Positions 51,452-63,673 of a DNA stretch of 64,000 bases are shown piece by piece; the stretch's first letter is position 1; every line of letters begins with the position of its first letter. Source of the stretch: Ridgeia piscesae (lineage: Eukaryota; Annelida; Polychaeta; Sabellida; Siboglinidae); NCBI GenBank assembly GCA_025642075.2, contig JAODUO010000133.1, positions 417,501-481,500 on the forward strand, read 5' to 3'. A model generated the notes under the pieces. That model did no database searches, was not told the DNA's origin, and saw only the letters and a program-made list of their open reading frames with translations. The position numbers and the translations under genes are program-made.

Positions 51452-51593
51452 TGCTGCAATGATGTTGTGAACGAGAGGTTTTCGTCGGAACTGAAATATG
51501 ACGTGACGATGCGCCTGGCCCTGCGCTCCAGATACAGGAACACTTGATCAGCAACCACGCCTCACCAAACAAAGTCTCAGTGAAGGCACTCGC
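51452..51593 (+). CDS. FRMPD4: FRMPD-like exon: F2 lobe, with a frame break
   Basis: The acceptor is TTTGCAG, phase 0. It starts CCNDVVNERFSSELKYDVTM then RLA, matching the SCNDVVQERF segment of FRMPD4. At about 51518-51524 the conserved sequence moves to another frame, ALQIQEHLISNHASPNKVSV then KAL, matching the ALxMYIAT...ISLKYIEK region. The original frame would stop at TGA 51545-51547. A donor CTCGC|GTACGT at 51594 gives phase 2 and joins the next exon as ALA-KEPGLDHFLP, collinear with FRMPD. The exon is 142 nt where 143 would keep frame, so one base is missing (or two extra). A G lost near CTGCGC would explain it. Confidence 0.9.
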
Positions 51594-52246
51594 GTACGTC
51601 TCCAAGTTCTTCCCCTTTCTCCCTTGTGGGTGGGATTCACATCTCCCGGACTCTTGATCCATCTTTCTTGGACTTTAAGGATTATTTCAATAGTGTATAC
51701 TCTGAATGCCTACAGTTAGTTGTCCAATGTTTACTTCCCTAAGCGTCTCTGACAATGCATTTAGGAGGTCACTGTCTTCTAGTCCCTATGTATTGCAGAT
51801 GTTGTGCCCTTTTAGAGCCCACTAATGTGTGAGCTACATGGTTTTTTCTGTCTTAATATTTCTCTTTGTTTTCCTCCTTTAACCCTCTTTTGTTTTTGCA
51901 AGCTGTTTTTGCCAGTTTTTCCTTACGTGTTCATAGTTACCTCGTGCTATATGTCACATGACTTATCTCTCACAGGCCTTGTCACTTACCTAAGTTAAAT
52001 CTTGTCTATGGTAATTAATTATTGTTAATAATCATCATTGTTTCTCATTTACTCATATTTTTTAATATCGAAAACGTAAGCTATTTTAAATTGTATATAT
52101 GTTTTGGTAGATGCTAATAATTAACGATTGTCATGAAATCATAACATTATATACAATCTGTATTATTATTTTGCGTACAACCAAAAACATTAACATTGTT
52201 ACGTATGTAAACACAAGAAATAATGACTGGTCCCCTCACGACCCAG
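51594..52246. other. Intron, about 0.65 kb
   Basis: AT-rich; the donor is GTACGT and the acceptor CACGACCCAG. Nothing else is recognised. Confidence 0.8.
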
Positions 52247-52466
52247 GAAGGAGCCCGGGTTGGACCACTTCCTTCCCACCACAGTACTCGACAGCTCAAA
52301 AGGGAAGGACATTCGCAAGATGCTGTCCCACTACCTGCGGGCCACCCACAGCTTGACCGCCCCCGGTCAGAAACAACTGACCGCCCTCCAGGCCAAACTA
52401 CACTACCTCAAGATTGTCAGTGAACTCAAGACATTTGGTGCAAAGTCGTTCATTGCTACATTTGTG
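52247..52466 (+). CDS. FRMPD4: FRMPD-like exon: rest of F2 lobe and start of F3
   Basis: One leading base completes Ala with the previous exon, then KEPGLDHFLPTTVLDSSKGK, DIRKMLSHYLRATHSLTAPG and LTALQAKLHYLKIVSELKTF, ending AKSFIATFV at TTTGTG|GTGAGT, phase 0. The KExGLxxFLP, LSALQAKxHYLKxxSxL and GxxFxATxV patterns match FRMPD4 closely. The ATG at 52260 is internal, not a start. Confidence 0.96.
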
Positions 52467-53371
52467 GTGAGTCTGAGTGGCGGATTAATGCTGCTGTAGG
52501 GGAGTAATTGTTAACATGTTTTATATTAGTTTACCCAGAATCCACCTGTCAATTAGCAGCTTGACATTGCGGTACAAGTATTTTTTGGTTCATGTTTGTC
52601 CTTTTTCTCTAGGTATAACATTTTAAGGAGCACTTTTTTTGAAAATGACCTTACAAAAATACTGACACTACAGTCCAATGGACTGCAGATCTAGAATCAA
52701 TACCTGGCTGTGACTGCTGCTGTCTTCATTTGTGTAGGTTTCAAATGTGTGGTGACATCTGGTGAATGGTGTGCCAACTACGTAATAACACTGCAATCCA
52801 CCAGGGCTTTATCCAGTTATCCTGATCTTACATGAAATGATGACACTAACAGTGAACAGTGAACACACACAATTAAATCTATGATAATTATATGTTCATA
52901 TTTATTATATTTTAAATATGCATATTTTTGCATACGAACCAAATGTGGTTGTCTAGATCACGTCTCATCAGTTCTATGGTTTTGGCAGAAATACATGCCT
53001 TATAATTTCAACTTTTATTTTATTGTTTTGTTATTTTTGTCAACAAATAATCCAAAACTAATCAACCACTTACAAACACATTAAATACCAACATACATGA
53101 CGTAACTATGATGACGTTTCTCAGAATGTCACTATTTTAAGCGTCCTTCTGTTTAGGCAAACAATAAAAAACTACTGAAGATTTGTTTAACAAGTAAGGT
53201 ATAATTTTGAAGCTACTTAGAATCAAAAAAGATACAGAAATTAACTTTGCAGCTAAACACCCATTTTGGTGTGTCTCTCCCAAAATAAACCCATCCACAC
53301 TGAGCTGCTGCCTGTTGTTCACTGAGAAGTCAGTGTTTAGGGCCGTCTTACGATGAGAGTGTTTGTTGCAG
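52467..53371. other. Intron, about 0.9 kb
   Basis: AT-rich; nothing else recognised. Confidence 0.85.
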
Positions 53372-53449
53372 GAGCGAAAGATTGAAGTGATGCTGAATGT
53401 GGGTCATCGCCATGGCATCTGTCTCGTCGCAAACATCAAAAACAACCGA
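53372..53449 (+). CDS. FRMPD4: FRMPD-like exon: FERM F3 (PH-like) lobe, strands 1-3
   Basis: The acceptor is TTGTTGCAG and the donor is CGA|GTAAGT; 26 codons, phase 0 at both ends. It encodes ERKIEVMLNVGHRHGICLVA then NIKNNR, matching the E-x-T-LLVGxRYGIxxVINxKxN pattern of FRMPD F3 lobes at moderate identity. Confidence 0.9.
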
Positions 53450-54562
53450 GTAAGTTCACCCCCTGAAGCATTGTCATCACTGTAGACAATCCCCACTGGC
53501 TATTATATATTATACACACCAGACTTCTGCACAGTGGAGTAATCATTACTGAATAACTCTCGGAAAGTCATAGCAATGTCTGTTTTTGTGGCACCAAATT
53601 TCCGTAACTGACTGAATTGGCGCTCTCTAATATGTTGCAATCCCATGATGCTCTGCATTGGCTGTAGGTGGACACATTGTCTGTGTCATCTTGTGTGTTG
53701 AAGCAGAAAACGTGTTCTAATGTCATATTGGTAGTGAAGTCCTCGTTGTCAGTGACATAGTTGTTGTCAGTGACATAGTTGTTGTCAGTGACATAGTTGT
53801 TGTCAGTGACATAGTTGTTGTCAGTGACATAGTTGTTGTCAGATGACATAGTTGTTGTCAGTCCAAGTGATTCATTGTTGGTGATGTTCCTGTCATCACT
53901 GGCAAAGTCATTGACATCATTGGTGGCGACGTCGTTGTTTTTACTTGTGATTCATTGCTGTCGGTGGCGATGACGTTGTTATTACTGATGATGTCATTGC
54001 CATCATAGGTGATCATGTTGTTATTGTCATGTTGTTATTACTGATGATGTCATTGCCATCATAGGTGATCATTGTTGTTACCCATGATGTCATTGTTGTT
54101 ATTGGTGTTACTCATGACATGATCATCAACATTGGTGATGTCATTGTTGTCACCGGTGATGTCATTGTTGTCACTATTGATGTCATAGTTGTCACTAGTG
54201 ATGTCATTGTTGTCACTGGTTATGACATTGTTACTCACGATGTGATTGTAGGCATTGCTGATGTCATTGTTGTCATGTCACTAGTGATATCATTGTTGTC
54301 ACTAGTGATGTCATTATTGTCACATCACTAGTGATGTCATTATTGTCACTAGTGATTTCATTGTTGTCACTAGTGATGTCATTGTTGTCACTAGTGATGT
54401 CATTATTGTCACTAGTGATTTCATTGTTGTCACTAGTGATGTCATTGTTGTCACTAGTGATGTCATTATTGTCACTCGTGAAGTCATAGTTGTCACTAGT
54501 GATGTCATTGTTGATCATAGCTGTTGTCATTGATCTGAACTCATGACAGTCATAGTTGTCAG
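53450..54562. other. Intron or introns, repeat-filled; one short F3 exon probably hidden here
   Basis: About 1.1 kb, largely 18- and 21-bp tandem repeats. FRMPD proteins have about 11 residues (the ADF-containing segment of F3) between the flanking exons. No matching exon of 3n+1 bases was found. Confidence 0.6.
53746..54535. repeat. Compound array: 18-bp block then 21-bp degenerate block
   Basis: About five copies of GTTGTCAGTGACATAGTT at about 53746-53860, then degenerate GTCATTG/GTTGTC sequence, becoming regular 21-bp units around TGTCACTAGTGATGTCATTG from about 54150 to 54500. The Ile/Val/Thr/Ser/Asp open frames come from the repeat. Confidence 0.92.
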
Positions 54563-54633
54563 CTGTGAGGGTGCAGACAGAGGGTGAGAGCATGCTGAGG
54601 GTCCAGCTCCAGCTGACTGACCCCAAACACCAG
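54563..54633 (+). CDS. FRMPD4: FRMPD-like exon: F3 lobe, middle strands
   Basis: Encodes VRVQTEGESMLRVQLQLTDP then KHQ, ending at CAG|GTCAGT, phase 0. TEGESMLRVQLQL matches the SEEESLVRVELHV strand of FRMPD4. The 5' end is uncertain: the acceptor at 54561-54562 (GTTGTCAG) gives two leading bases and adds VRVQ, which aligns well; the acceptor at 54575-54576 (GGTGCAG) would give a phase-0 exon from 54577. It abuts the compound repeat array. Confidence 0.8.
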
Positions 54634-54905
54634 GTCAGTCTCTCGGACAGTGGTCACTGACATGGCCAAATAATACTAATACTAAAACCTAATCATATCT
54701 TCTGTGCAAAATAATTTCAAATAATAATAATAAATTTGATTTATATAGTCACATGTATCTGGGTATAATTTTTTATTTTTATTTATTTTATATAAAATGT
54801 AATCATATTTTCAACATGTAAAATAATAACTGGTTAGCGAAAAAAGAAAACCGTAAGAATGGAGAAAGAAAGTCTGGTTTTATCTGTGATGTGTTTTCCT
54901 TTCAG
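54634..54905. other. Intron, about 0.27 kb
   Basis: AT-rich; donor GTCAGT, acceptor TTCCTTTCAG. Nothing else is recognised. Confidence 0.85.
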
Positions 54906-55038
54906 CCTATCACGTTGCTGATGCTAACCGATGATGCAAGTGATTTCGTTGCCATGGTGAATGGCTACTACCGTCTGTTCGTTGATACAAACAAGTCCCT
55001 CGTGGTCGATGTACAGCCAGTGGAGTCCAACGATGAAG
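54906..55038 (+). CDS. FRMPD4: FRMPD-like exon: last part of FERM F3
   Basis: The acceptor is TTTTCCTTTCAG. It encodes PITLLMLTDDASDFVAMVNG, YYRLFVDTNKSLVVDVQPVE and SNDE, with donor GAAG|GTAGGT at 55039, phase 1. The PITLLM...GYYRLxVD pattern is the C-terminal helix of the F3 lobe in FRMPD proteins. A continuation must begin with two bases. The vertebrate relatives carry a long disordered tail with a PDZ ligand beyond this point; no clear equivalent is seen downstream. Confidence 0.96.
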
Positions 55039-55411
55039 GTAGGTGGCGCTATTACATACACTTATTTTCTGTATTCTGGGACATCAAGGTGTTTTTTTCA
55101 CCAGTTTCAGTCATCCTCCGTAATTCAGTCATTCCCGGTTGTTCAGTTTCAGAAGAAGAAAATGTTTAATCATCATGCAAGCGCTTTCACTATTTTGCTA
55201 GAATTTTTATTTAGTTCTTAGTGAAGTAATCAGATCAAGTATTCAGTTAACTGCAAGAAAAAATTAATCTGCAAATAGCTTTCCAATTATATTGATTGGA
55301 TAATGATCAAAGCAAATTGTTTTGATGACATCAGCCACACGATGCACTCTTCTTTAAAATGCTATAATAAGTGAGTTCTGAATAGTAAAATAGTAGAATA
55401 GACACATTGAC

Positions 55412-56883
55412 ACAATGTACCAACTTGCAACCTAGGACAATAGAAACAATGTACCAACTTGCAACCTAGGACAATAGAAACAATATACCAACTTGCAACC
55501 TAGGACAATAGAAACAATGTACCAACTTGCAACCTAGGACAATAGAAACAATGTACCAACTTGCAACCTGGAACAATAGAAACAATTTACCAGCTTGCAA
55601 CCTGGAACAATAGAAACAATTTACCAACTTGCAACCTAAATGGAGGACAATAGAAACAATGTACCAACTTGCAACCTGGACAATAGAAACAATGTACCAA
55701 CTTGCAACCTGGAACAATAGAAACAATTTACCAGCTTGCAACCTGGAACAATAGAAACAATTTACCAACTTGCAACCTGGAACAATAGAAACAATGTACC
55801 AATTTGCAACCTGGAACAATAGAAACAATGTACCAACTTGCAACCTGGAACAATAGAAACAATGTACCAACTTGCAACCTGGAACAATAGAAACAATGTA
55901 CCAACTTACAACCAGGAACAATAGAAACAATGTATCAACTGGCAACCTAGGACAATAGAAACAATTTACCAACTGCAACCTGGAACAATAGAAACAATGT
56001 ACCAACTTGCAACCTGGAACAATAGAAACAATGTACCAACTTGCAACCTGGAACAATAGAAACAATGTATCAACTTGCAACCTAGGACAATAGAAACAAT
56101 GTACCAACTTGCAACCTAGGACAATAGAAACAATGTACCAACTTGCAACCTAGGACAATAGAAACAATGTACCAACTTGCAACCTAGGACAATAGAAACA
56201 ATTACCAACTTGCAACCTGGACAATAGAAACAATGCCATTGCAACCTGGACAATAGAAACAATTTCCAACTTGCAACCTGGAACAATAGAAACAATGTAC
56301 CAACTTGCAACCTGGAACAATAGAAACAATGTACCAACTTGCAACCTGGAACAGTAGAAACAATTTACCAACTTGCAACCTGGAACAATAGAAACAATGT
56401 ACCAACTGGCAACCTGGAACAATAGAAACAATGTACCAACTGGCAACCTGGAACAATAGAAACAATGTACCAACTTACAACCAGGAACAATAGAAACAAT
56501 GTATCAACTTGCAACCTAGGACAATAGAAACAATTTACCAACTTGCAACCTGGAACAATAGAAACAATTTACCAATTTGCAACCTGGAACAATAGAAACA
56601 ATGTACCAACTTGCAACCAGGAAAATAGAAACAATGTACCAACTGGCAACCTAGGACAATAGAAACAATGTACCAACTTGCAACCTAGGACAATAGAAAC
56701 AATGTACCAACTTGCAACCTAGGACAATAGAAACAATGTACCAACTTGCAACCTGGAACAAAAGAAACAATGTATCAACTTGCAACCTAGGACAATAGAA
56801 ACAATGTACCAACTTGCAACCTAGGACAATAGAAACAATGTACCAACTTGCAATCTAGGACAATAGAAACAATGTACCAACTT
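55412..56883. repeat. 34-bp minisatellite, about 43 copies
   Basis: The unit is ACAATGTACCAACTTGCAAC plus CTAGGACAATAGAA, with CTAGG/CTGGA and GTACC/TTACC variants and several short deletions around 56200-56270. It begins about 370 bases after the last FERM exon. The minus-strand frames rich in FYCSRLQV repeats are artefacts. Confidence 0.97.
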
Positions 56884-57108
56884 TCCGTATGGAGGCAAAC
56901 CTTGTAAGTGTAGTGCCTATGTTGATCAGTAGGTGGCACCACCCTATTTCGCATTTACTGTATGTCGTTTCCTGCATGGCTTCTTTCCTTTGTACACTGT
57001 AAGGATCAGACAGCCAAAGGGAAAGTTAACAGTGTTCTGTGCTCTGCATTTAGGAGCAGCAGTTTAATACTGAATTGTGATGTGCCCTGTCCTTCTGCCT
57101 GTATGCAG

Positions 57109-57170
57109 AGCAAGTTGAGACTAGGCAGTGTGTGGAAGAAGATATATTAAATAGGACACTGACTGATTAG
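57109..57170 (+). CDS. Weak candidate downstream or terminal exon
   Basis: A good pyrimidine tract and acceptor (CCTTCTGCCTGTATGCAG) precede two leading bases, in phase with the donor at 55038. The frame reads EQVETRQCVEEDILNRTLTD then TAG at 57168-57170. Acidic, protein-like composition and phase are the only support; no homology is recognised. If real it would end the protein far shorter than vertebrate FRMPD4. Confidence 0.22.
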
Positions 57171-58495
57171 TGAGAACTAAACTAAGATCTGAGAAGATTA
57201 GATTTATAGCAAACATGTCGGGCAGTGACGTAGTCTGCACTCTTTAGGTTGTATATATTTGGGGCAGCTAATTTTAGACCAGCTACATATGTTCACAGTG
57301 AATCACAATGTGTCAAGTGTTATGTGGATGGTTATGTTGTCATCACCACATACTGGTGTGGTAATAGATCAATCCTGTAGCACTACATATTGAGTGCACG
57401 TTATCTCAGTTGTAGACATCTAAACTGCAGCAGTGTAATGTACTACATATATTATGTTTTGTGAACTTTGAAAATTTGTGAGACTACTCGTTATAAAAAA
57501 TATGTTTTTACACATATACACATGTACAGCCATATATACTTTGTTTGAAAAATCCTTGTTAAGTGCAATTTTTTTACGTTTGTCACAACAGTATAATTTT
57601 ATAAATGATTGTCTTAATTGCATATGGAATACAATTGTTTTTAGTGGAACCTAGCAAATTTTCACCGATGTCGATAATTTTGAAGCCAGTTATATTTAGA
57701 TGCAACTTTTTTTGAAATATGAATGAACTAGGTTGAATGACCAGTGAGCATATAATACAGCTTTATACAGCTTTTACCAATATAAAATATAAATTCTAAC
57801 TGAACAGATACTGCACCCGCATCAGAGAACAGAATGATTACAACTGTTGGCAAAATTACAATGTTAGTCACTTATACCAGGGGCCTGTGAAAGTGTTACG
57901 CATCTTACCTGATTCAGTGATCTGGTACAAAGTAGTGTCATTGGTAAGTCAGTGGAAATATAATAATGTTGAGATTGGACACAATATAACAGCGCCTCAA
58001 TATGCGACCTTTGTAGGATGCATGAATTGAGCTGATTGTCAAAAGGCACACAACTAGTGGATTGCGTAGCCTGCACACAAGTGCAGAGAGTTGAGAGTAC
58101 CACACACAGGATGATTTGATTAGATCTGGAAGCTGTCACACTGCAGACACATTCCCAGGCCACAGCTGTGTCTTTTGTGGTCATCACTGTAGGGCCGTTT
58201 GAGAATCACAATTTATTTCAATCACAGCTTAGTGTTGGTGTATTGGTGAACTGTTCAAGTCAATTTGGGCATGTCAGAGTTAATTCTCTCGCTGCAGTCA
58301 GTGCTGGGCTGAATTCACACAGCTCTGGCAGTAATTATGGCTGCATTGATTCCATTGTTGGTGCTAATTATTAGGATTAGAATCAATAACGACTGTATCA
58401 GTTGCTTAGACTTTCCACATGCTGTGTGAGTGCACGGCTCATTGTTTACTGTCACTGTCTTGTGGGGGCCATGAGAGAAGTGGGTTAGGGGAGAG

Positions 58496-58820
58496 GCAAG
58501 GACAGGGAGAGAGTGAGAGAGAGGGAGAGAGGGAGAGGGAGAGCAGAGGGAGAGAGGGAGAGCGAGAGAGAGAGAGAGCGAGAGAGAGAGAGCGAGAGAG
58601 AGCGAGCGAGAGAGCGAGAGAGAGAGGAGCGAGAGAGAGAGAGCGAGAGAGAGAGAGAGAGAGAGGAGAGCGAGAGAGCGAGAGAGATGGGGGAGAGACA
58701 GACAAGTAGAGAGGGGTGGGGGAGAGTGAAAGGGTGACATGGAGGGGAGAGAGATGTGGAAAGAGGGAGAAACAGAGAGGGAGAAAGAGAGTGTGATAGA
58801 GAGGAACAGAGAGAGAAACA
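58496..58820. repeat. (GA)n / GAGC-interrupted purine tract
   Basis: About 325 bases of GAGAGA with GAGC and GGGAGA interruptions. Arg/Glu-rich and Ser/Leu-rich frames here are artefacts. Confidence 0.95.
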
Positions 58821-60442
58821 GAGATGGGGACTAATCTCGGATGGTGCAAATGGCAACAGGAGCAGAAAGGAAAACATTTAGAATTTAGGAGACCAGCTTC
58901 ATGTAGCACTACACCCTGTACAGGGTAAAAGTAAAGAGCAACAAAATAATGTATTTGTTGACAAAGTCCAGACTCATAAATCTGTCCGTGGAGATGGAAA
59001 GAACTTCAACCAGCTTCTGGTGAAAATCGATGCATGTATCAGGAGGTCTGGGGCTTAATGAGGCTCAGAGGGATTCACAGGCTTAGCTGTTAATGCATCC
59101 AGACCAATTACATAATAATATTATGCCAAGTAATTACGCTGTCCTTTCAACCGGTAGGTTTTGCTATGTACATCTTCACCAGATACAGAGACACATTGTG
59201 ATTGTATTTGTCATGTTTTGGTAGTCAGTCTAGTGTAGATGGCAGCAAGGTGGTAAAGTGTTATAAAGACAAAGGTAACATAAACTGTAAACAACAAACA
59301 GGTAACTTTATACTGTTCTAATGAATGTCTCAGTAACTGTAGGAGTGACACTGTTTATGGGGCAGTCTCAAAGTGCAGTCTCACCTGGTTCTGTTCAATC
59401 TCAGATTTTCAAAGTACCTCCCACTTCAACAAGACAGTAGCCAACCATTTGCCTATGGTTTTCTGGGCAGAATCAGAACTTTAGATTAGGTGAATATTGC
59501 TGAAATACATGTTACTGTTGTGTGTATTTATTTGGTTTTGCTTCATAGCTACTGGTAAACTGTTGCCCTCGATGACATTGAAGATGCAATGTTGTATCCT
59601 ATTAGAACCTAGTCTGGCCACCAGACACCTGCCAGCATTTGCTTTGTCTGGATAAGTTCTGGTTTCCTGAACAAAGCATTGGTGTTTTTTTCCACAAAGG
59701 GAATATAACAGAAATTCTCTCAAACTTCTGCTTAATGTCTGATGTATTTTGTGTTGGTTTAAGTTACACAATTGATTGCCTTTTCAAGTCTGAGAACAGA
59801 TGTTTAGATGTCACAGCTGGCTGGTGTGTGCAGCTTGTTCAGTCAGGATAGCACGGAGATTTATGTCTGTTTGTTACTATGGTAGTGAACGGATGCGTGT
59901 GTGCATGTACGCATGATGAATGCATCCATGTGTGTGCGTGTGTGGTGCTGTGTGATTATGCCTTGACGCGTGCTCCGGGGTTACGCGAATCTGCGACGTT
60001 TCAACCCAGGTTTGTGGCGATAATGGCAGATATAACTCTCTCTTTGTGTCTGATGTGACCCGACATTGGCAGATGACATCAGTAGCGAGACAGCGATGGT
60101 ATAGGTCGTGATGTCACGCCGTCATGGTCGTATCTTTGTATGTAGGTCAGTGAGTCGACCGTTGTTGTGAGACTGTTTTGTGTTGTGTTCACCTGGCTGT
60201 GGTTGTGTCTGGATCGACTGGTGCCAGATGGAAGGTGAGGTGGATTCTTTGTTTGAGTCGTCTTTGTTGGTCATCGTGGGTGTTGTTTGGAAGGTGGGGT
60301 GAGGACAGGGAAAGAGTCATCAGTCACTGGGTGAGTGTGAGGGGTGTGTAGGGGGTGGGGTGTTGTGTAGAGACCAGAGACGTGTGTTCAGTAGGTGGAT
60401 TGTTGCAGGTGTGAGGTATGTTGGAGCCTGTTTTGAGGTAGG

Positions 60443-60800
<358 letters not shown>

Positions 60801-60925
60801 GTGTGTCTGTACATGTGAGTTCGTATGCATGTGTATGTTCATGTGTGTATATGAGCATGTGTTTGTATGTAGGGGTGTATGTTTGTTTATATGATATTTA
60901 CATTATATATTTTTAATTTATATAT

Positions 60926-60934
<9 letters not shown>

Positions 60935-60965
<31 letters not shown>

Positions 60966-60970
60966 CATAC
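60935..60970. repeat. (TA)n then (CATA)n
   Basis: Short TA run followed by CATA units. Confidence 0.95.
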
Positions 60971-62621
60971 ACATAAACAAACAAACAAAACCACAATCCC
61001 TATAATACTTTTATTATCACGTCTGCTGTAGCTGCCTATAGAGGTGTACTTAGCATTGAATACGTGTTAAGAAAGTATCTTATGTCCCACGCATCCGTCA
61101 AAGACAACCGACAGTAAATATGAAAATGACACCATGAACTTGAATGCGTTCATTGTCAATGTTGATTGTATCTGTATGTCCATTGACACCAGCAACAGAG
61201 TCTCTCCCTGCGAACAAAACACCTTTGTTTTCTGCACCTGACATGTGTGGCATCACGGATATTCTCCTGTGTCAATGACGATGTTGTGTCTCCCATGGCC
61301 TGGGAATTTCCCACCATGTACACACAATGTGATCCCTATTAGCGTGACAAAGTGCCATTTCAAGAGTAGCACTGTTAGGAGGGAGAAAGGTGAGAGGCAC
61401 ACTTACTAGAGGTGGGGGGGGGGTGTACCGGTAGACTGTATTCTGTGGCCACTACAGTGTATTGCCAGGTGTGTGAGAAGATAGACGGGTAGGTAGGCAC
61501 TGATGCTGTTTGGTTTCTGTGACAGTGGACAATGTAGACCTGTCTATGTGCGTGCTGTGTTCAGTGTAAGTAGATAAAACATGCAAAAGTAATCTTTTTC
61601 ATCAAAGATGACAATAGATACCGTAATAGTTGTACATGATCGAACACAAACGATGATAATGTTTTCAGCTTTCAAAAAACTTACTAAACTAAATAGAGGC
61701 ATGTTTGGTGTGTGAAGATGTACAGTCACTATGTGTACTGGATCTCTCCACATAGTACATGAGACGTGCTGCATATTTTATAATATAGTTTTTTTCTGGT
61801 GCAAAATGTCAATCGAATTGCTCGGAAAGCATGTGGTTATGTAACAGTGGCTCCACACTGTGGCGTGGTGTGAAAACACCACTGATTGACTTCCATCTGC
61901 CGTTTAAAATACACTTTTCGGATGGAAGCAAACACCTGTGTCAAATGTTTGTTCAATGTTATGAGTTTTAAATGGTTATGAAAGATTCAGAAGTATTGTC
62001 AGTTTGTGATGTAACATGCCATATGAAATACTGGTTTTGATGATTATAAAACCGGTTTAAAAACATATAAAAATATGTGGTGTACAGAACAGACCTCTAT
62101 TATGTACTATATGTAGGGTTGTCAAACAACATGTCAGCTATTTCTGGGTCGGCTTATTTCCCCTATACTACACTGTGTCTATGTACTTGACAGAAGTCTT
62201 TCTGTTGGGTTATTCTGGGGTCAGATAACTTTCTCTACACTGTATACTCTTTGTATGCACAGTACATGTCTGTGACAAGTCTGTCTGCTGTGCTAGTCTT
62301 TGGCTGCCATTACAGTTGAGCTGTCTGTGACTCCAGGTTCTTGTGTGTGCTGGCATATCTTACTCAGGTCACATGGATCAAGAGGGCAGTTGGTGTAGGC
62401 TGAGGACTGGGGCTGGAATGTGGATAAGGGCTAAACACAGCCTTCTGTTGTCCCTCCCCTGGTGTGGCTGTAGCTGGGAACAGCTGCTTCCCATTTCCCC
62501 CAGACTGCACACACACCTGTAGGATGGGTTGGTCTGGCTATCCCTGTGATTGTGTGTCGGCCTGGGTGTGGGGAGAGGCTGGCAACTACCTTGTTCTGTT
62601 GACTGAAGAATGAATGAATGT

Positions 62622-62831
62622 GGACGGACGGACGGACGGACGGACGGACGGACGGACGGACGGACGGACGGACGGACGGACGGACGGACGGACGGACGGA
62701 CGGACGGACGGACGGACGGACGGACGGACGGACGGACGGACGGACGGACGGACGAGGACGGCGGGCGGACGGGCGGGACGGACGGACGGACGGACGGACG
62801 GACGGACGGACGGACGGACGGACGGACGGAC
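62622..62831. repeat. (GGAC)n tetranucleotide array, about 52 copies
   Basis: A pure GGAC run broken once near 62754-62778 by GAGGACGGCGGGCGGACGGG. The flanks on both sides contain GAATGAATG. Thr/Asp/Gly/Arg frames are artefacts. Repeated GG doublets could form two-tier G-quadruplexes. Confidence 0.98.
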
Positions 62832-63018
62832 AAATGAAGAAGATTGAATGAATGTTTATTTCAAGCCAAAAAACATAAAAGTTTGTGTTTAAAATATGTT
62901 ATTAAAAGTGGATTACAGTGGCGGTAACATATAATTGTTTTCTCTATGTCAATCAATTAGTTAATCTATTATTTATTCAAAATAACATGTGGGTATATAT
63001 ACATTTATTCTGTATGTA

Positions 63019-63021
<3 letters not shown>

Positions 63022-63052
<31 letters not shown>

Positions 63053-63081
63053 TAAATATACATAAGTGTATATATATATAT
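63022..63081. repeat. (TA)n runs
   Basis: Two TA runs separated by CATAAATATACATAAGTG. Confidence 0.93.
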
Positions 63082-63518
63082 GTATATAAAATTATATTGT
63101 ACATTTTATCTTCCAAAAGGTCATGAGTTTAAAATCATAACTACAGAATAAATATATTAGTGCCAAATAAAAATTAATGATGACACATCAAAGAGTTAGA
63201 TTGTACATTATTATATTAGAAAACTTGTTTCTTTATGTTTTTAGTACAGCTTTACACATCCCGGTATAGGTGCAGCTGTGTCAGTGACAGCTGTCCAGTG
63301 TCCACTGACCTGAGAAAGTGGCAGTTTCTGCTGGTGAACTTTGCACTAATGGAATGTCTGCCTGACGTGTAAAACAGGCCTCAGTTTCAAAATAAACACC
63401 ACCAGCTGTTGGAGCTGGAATATGATTCTGAGCACAGCTCACACAGAACTGTTGAATGGTTTGTCCAGTCATCAAGTTACTAATTGTTGGGTGATTGTGT
63501 CGCCCACACACCAGAGAG

Positions 63519-63673
63519 AGCAGGAAGACTATGGGATGCTATGGGAAGCTGATTGGAGGATGAGGCTGGACCAATCTGGGGCAGACTCCAGGCACACATG
63601 CAGCAGTCAGATCAGTCAGCCTCCTGCTGTGCCACAGCAAGATAACTCCCAGACTGTGTCTGTGGGATTTTGA
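63519..63673 (+). CDS. Weak candidate C-terminal exon
   Basis: An open frame with protein-like composition (QEDYGMLWEADWRMRLDQSG, then a Ser/Gln/Pro-rich stretch ending QTVSVGF and TGA at 63671-63673). An acceptor at 63517-63518 would give the two leading bases needed after 55038; another at 63513-63514 would give phase 0. The pyrimidine tract is poor and no firm homology is seen. Confidence 0.18.

Noticed and set aside
55466..56473. Minus-strand frames rich in FYCSRLQV
   Set aside because: 34-bp minisatellite; broken repeatedly and without gene context.
58419..58909. Arg/Glu and Ser/Leu-rich frames of 75-156 residues
   Set aside because: Caused by the GAGA tract; no coding evidence.
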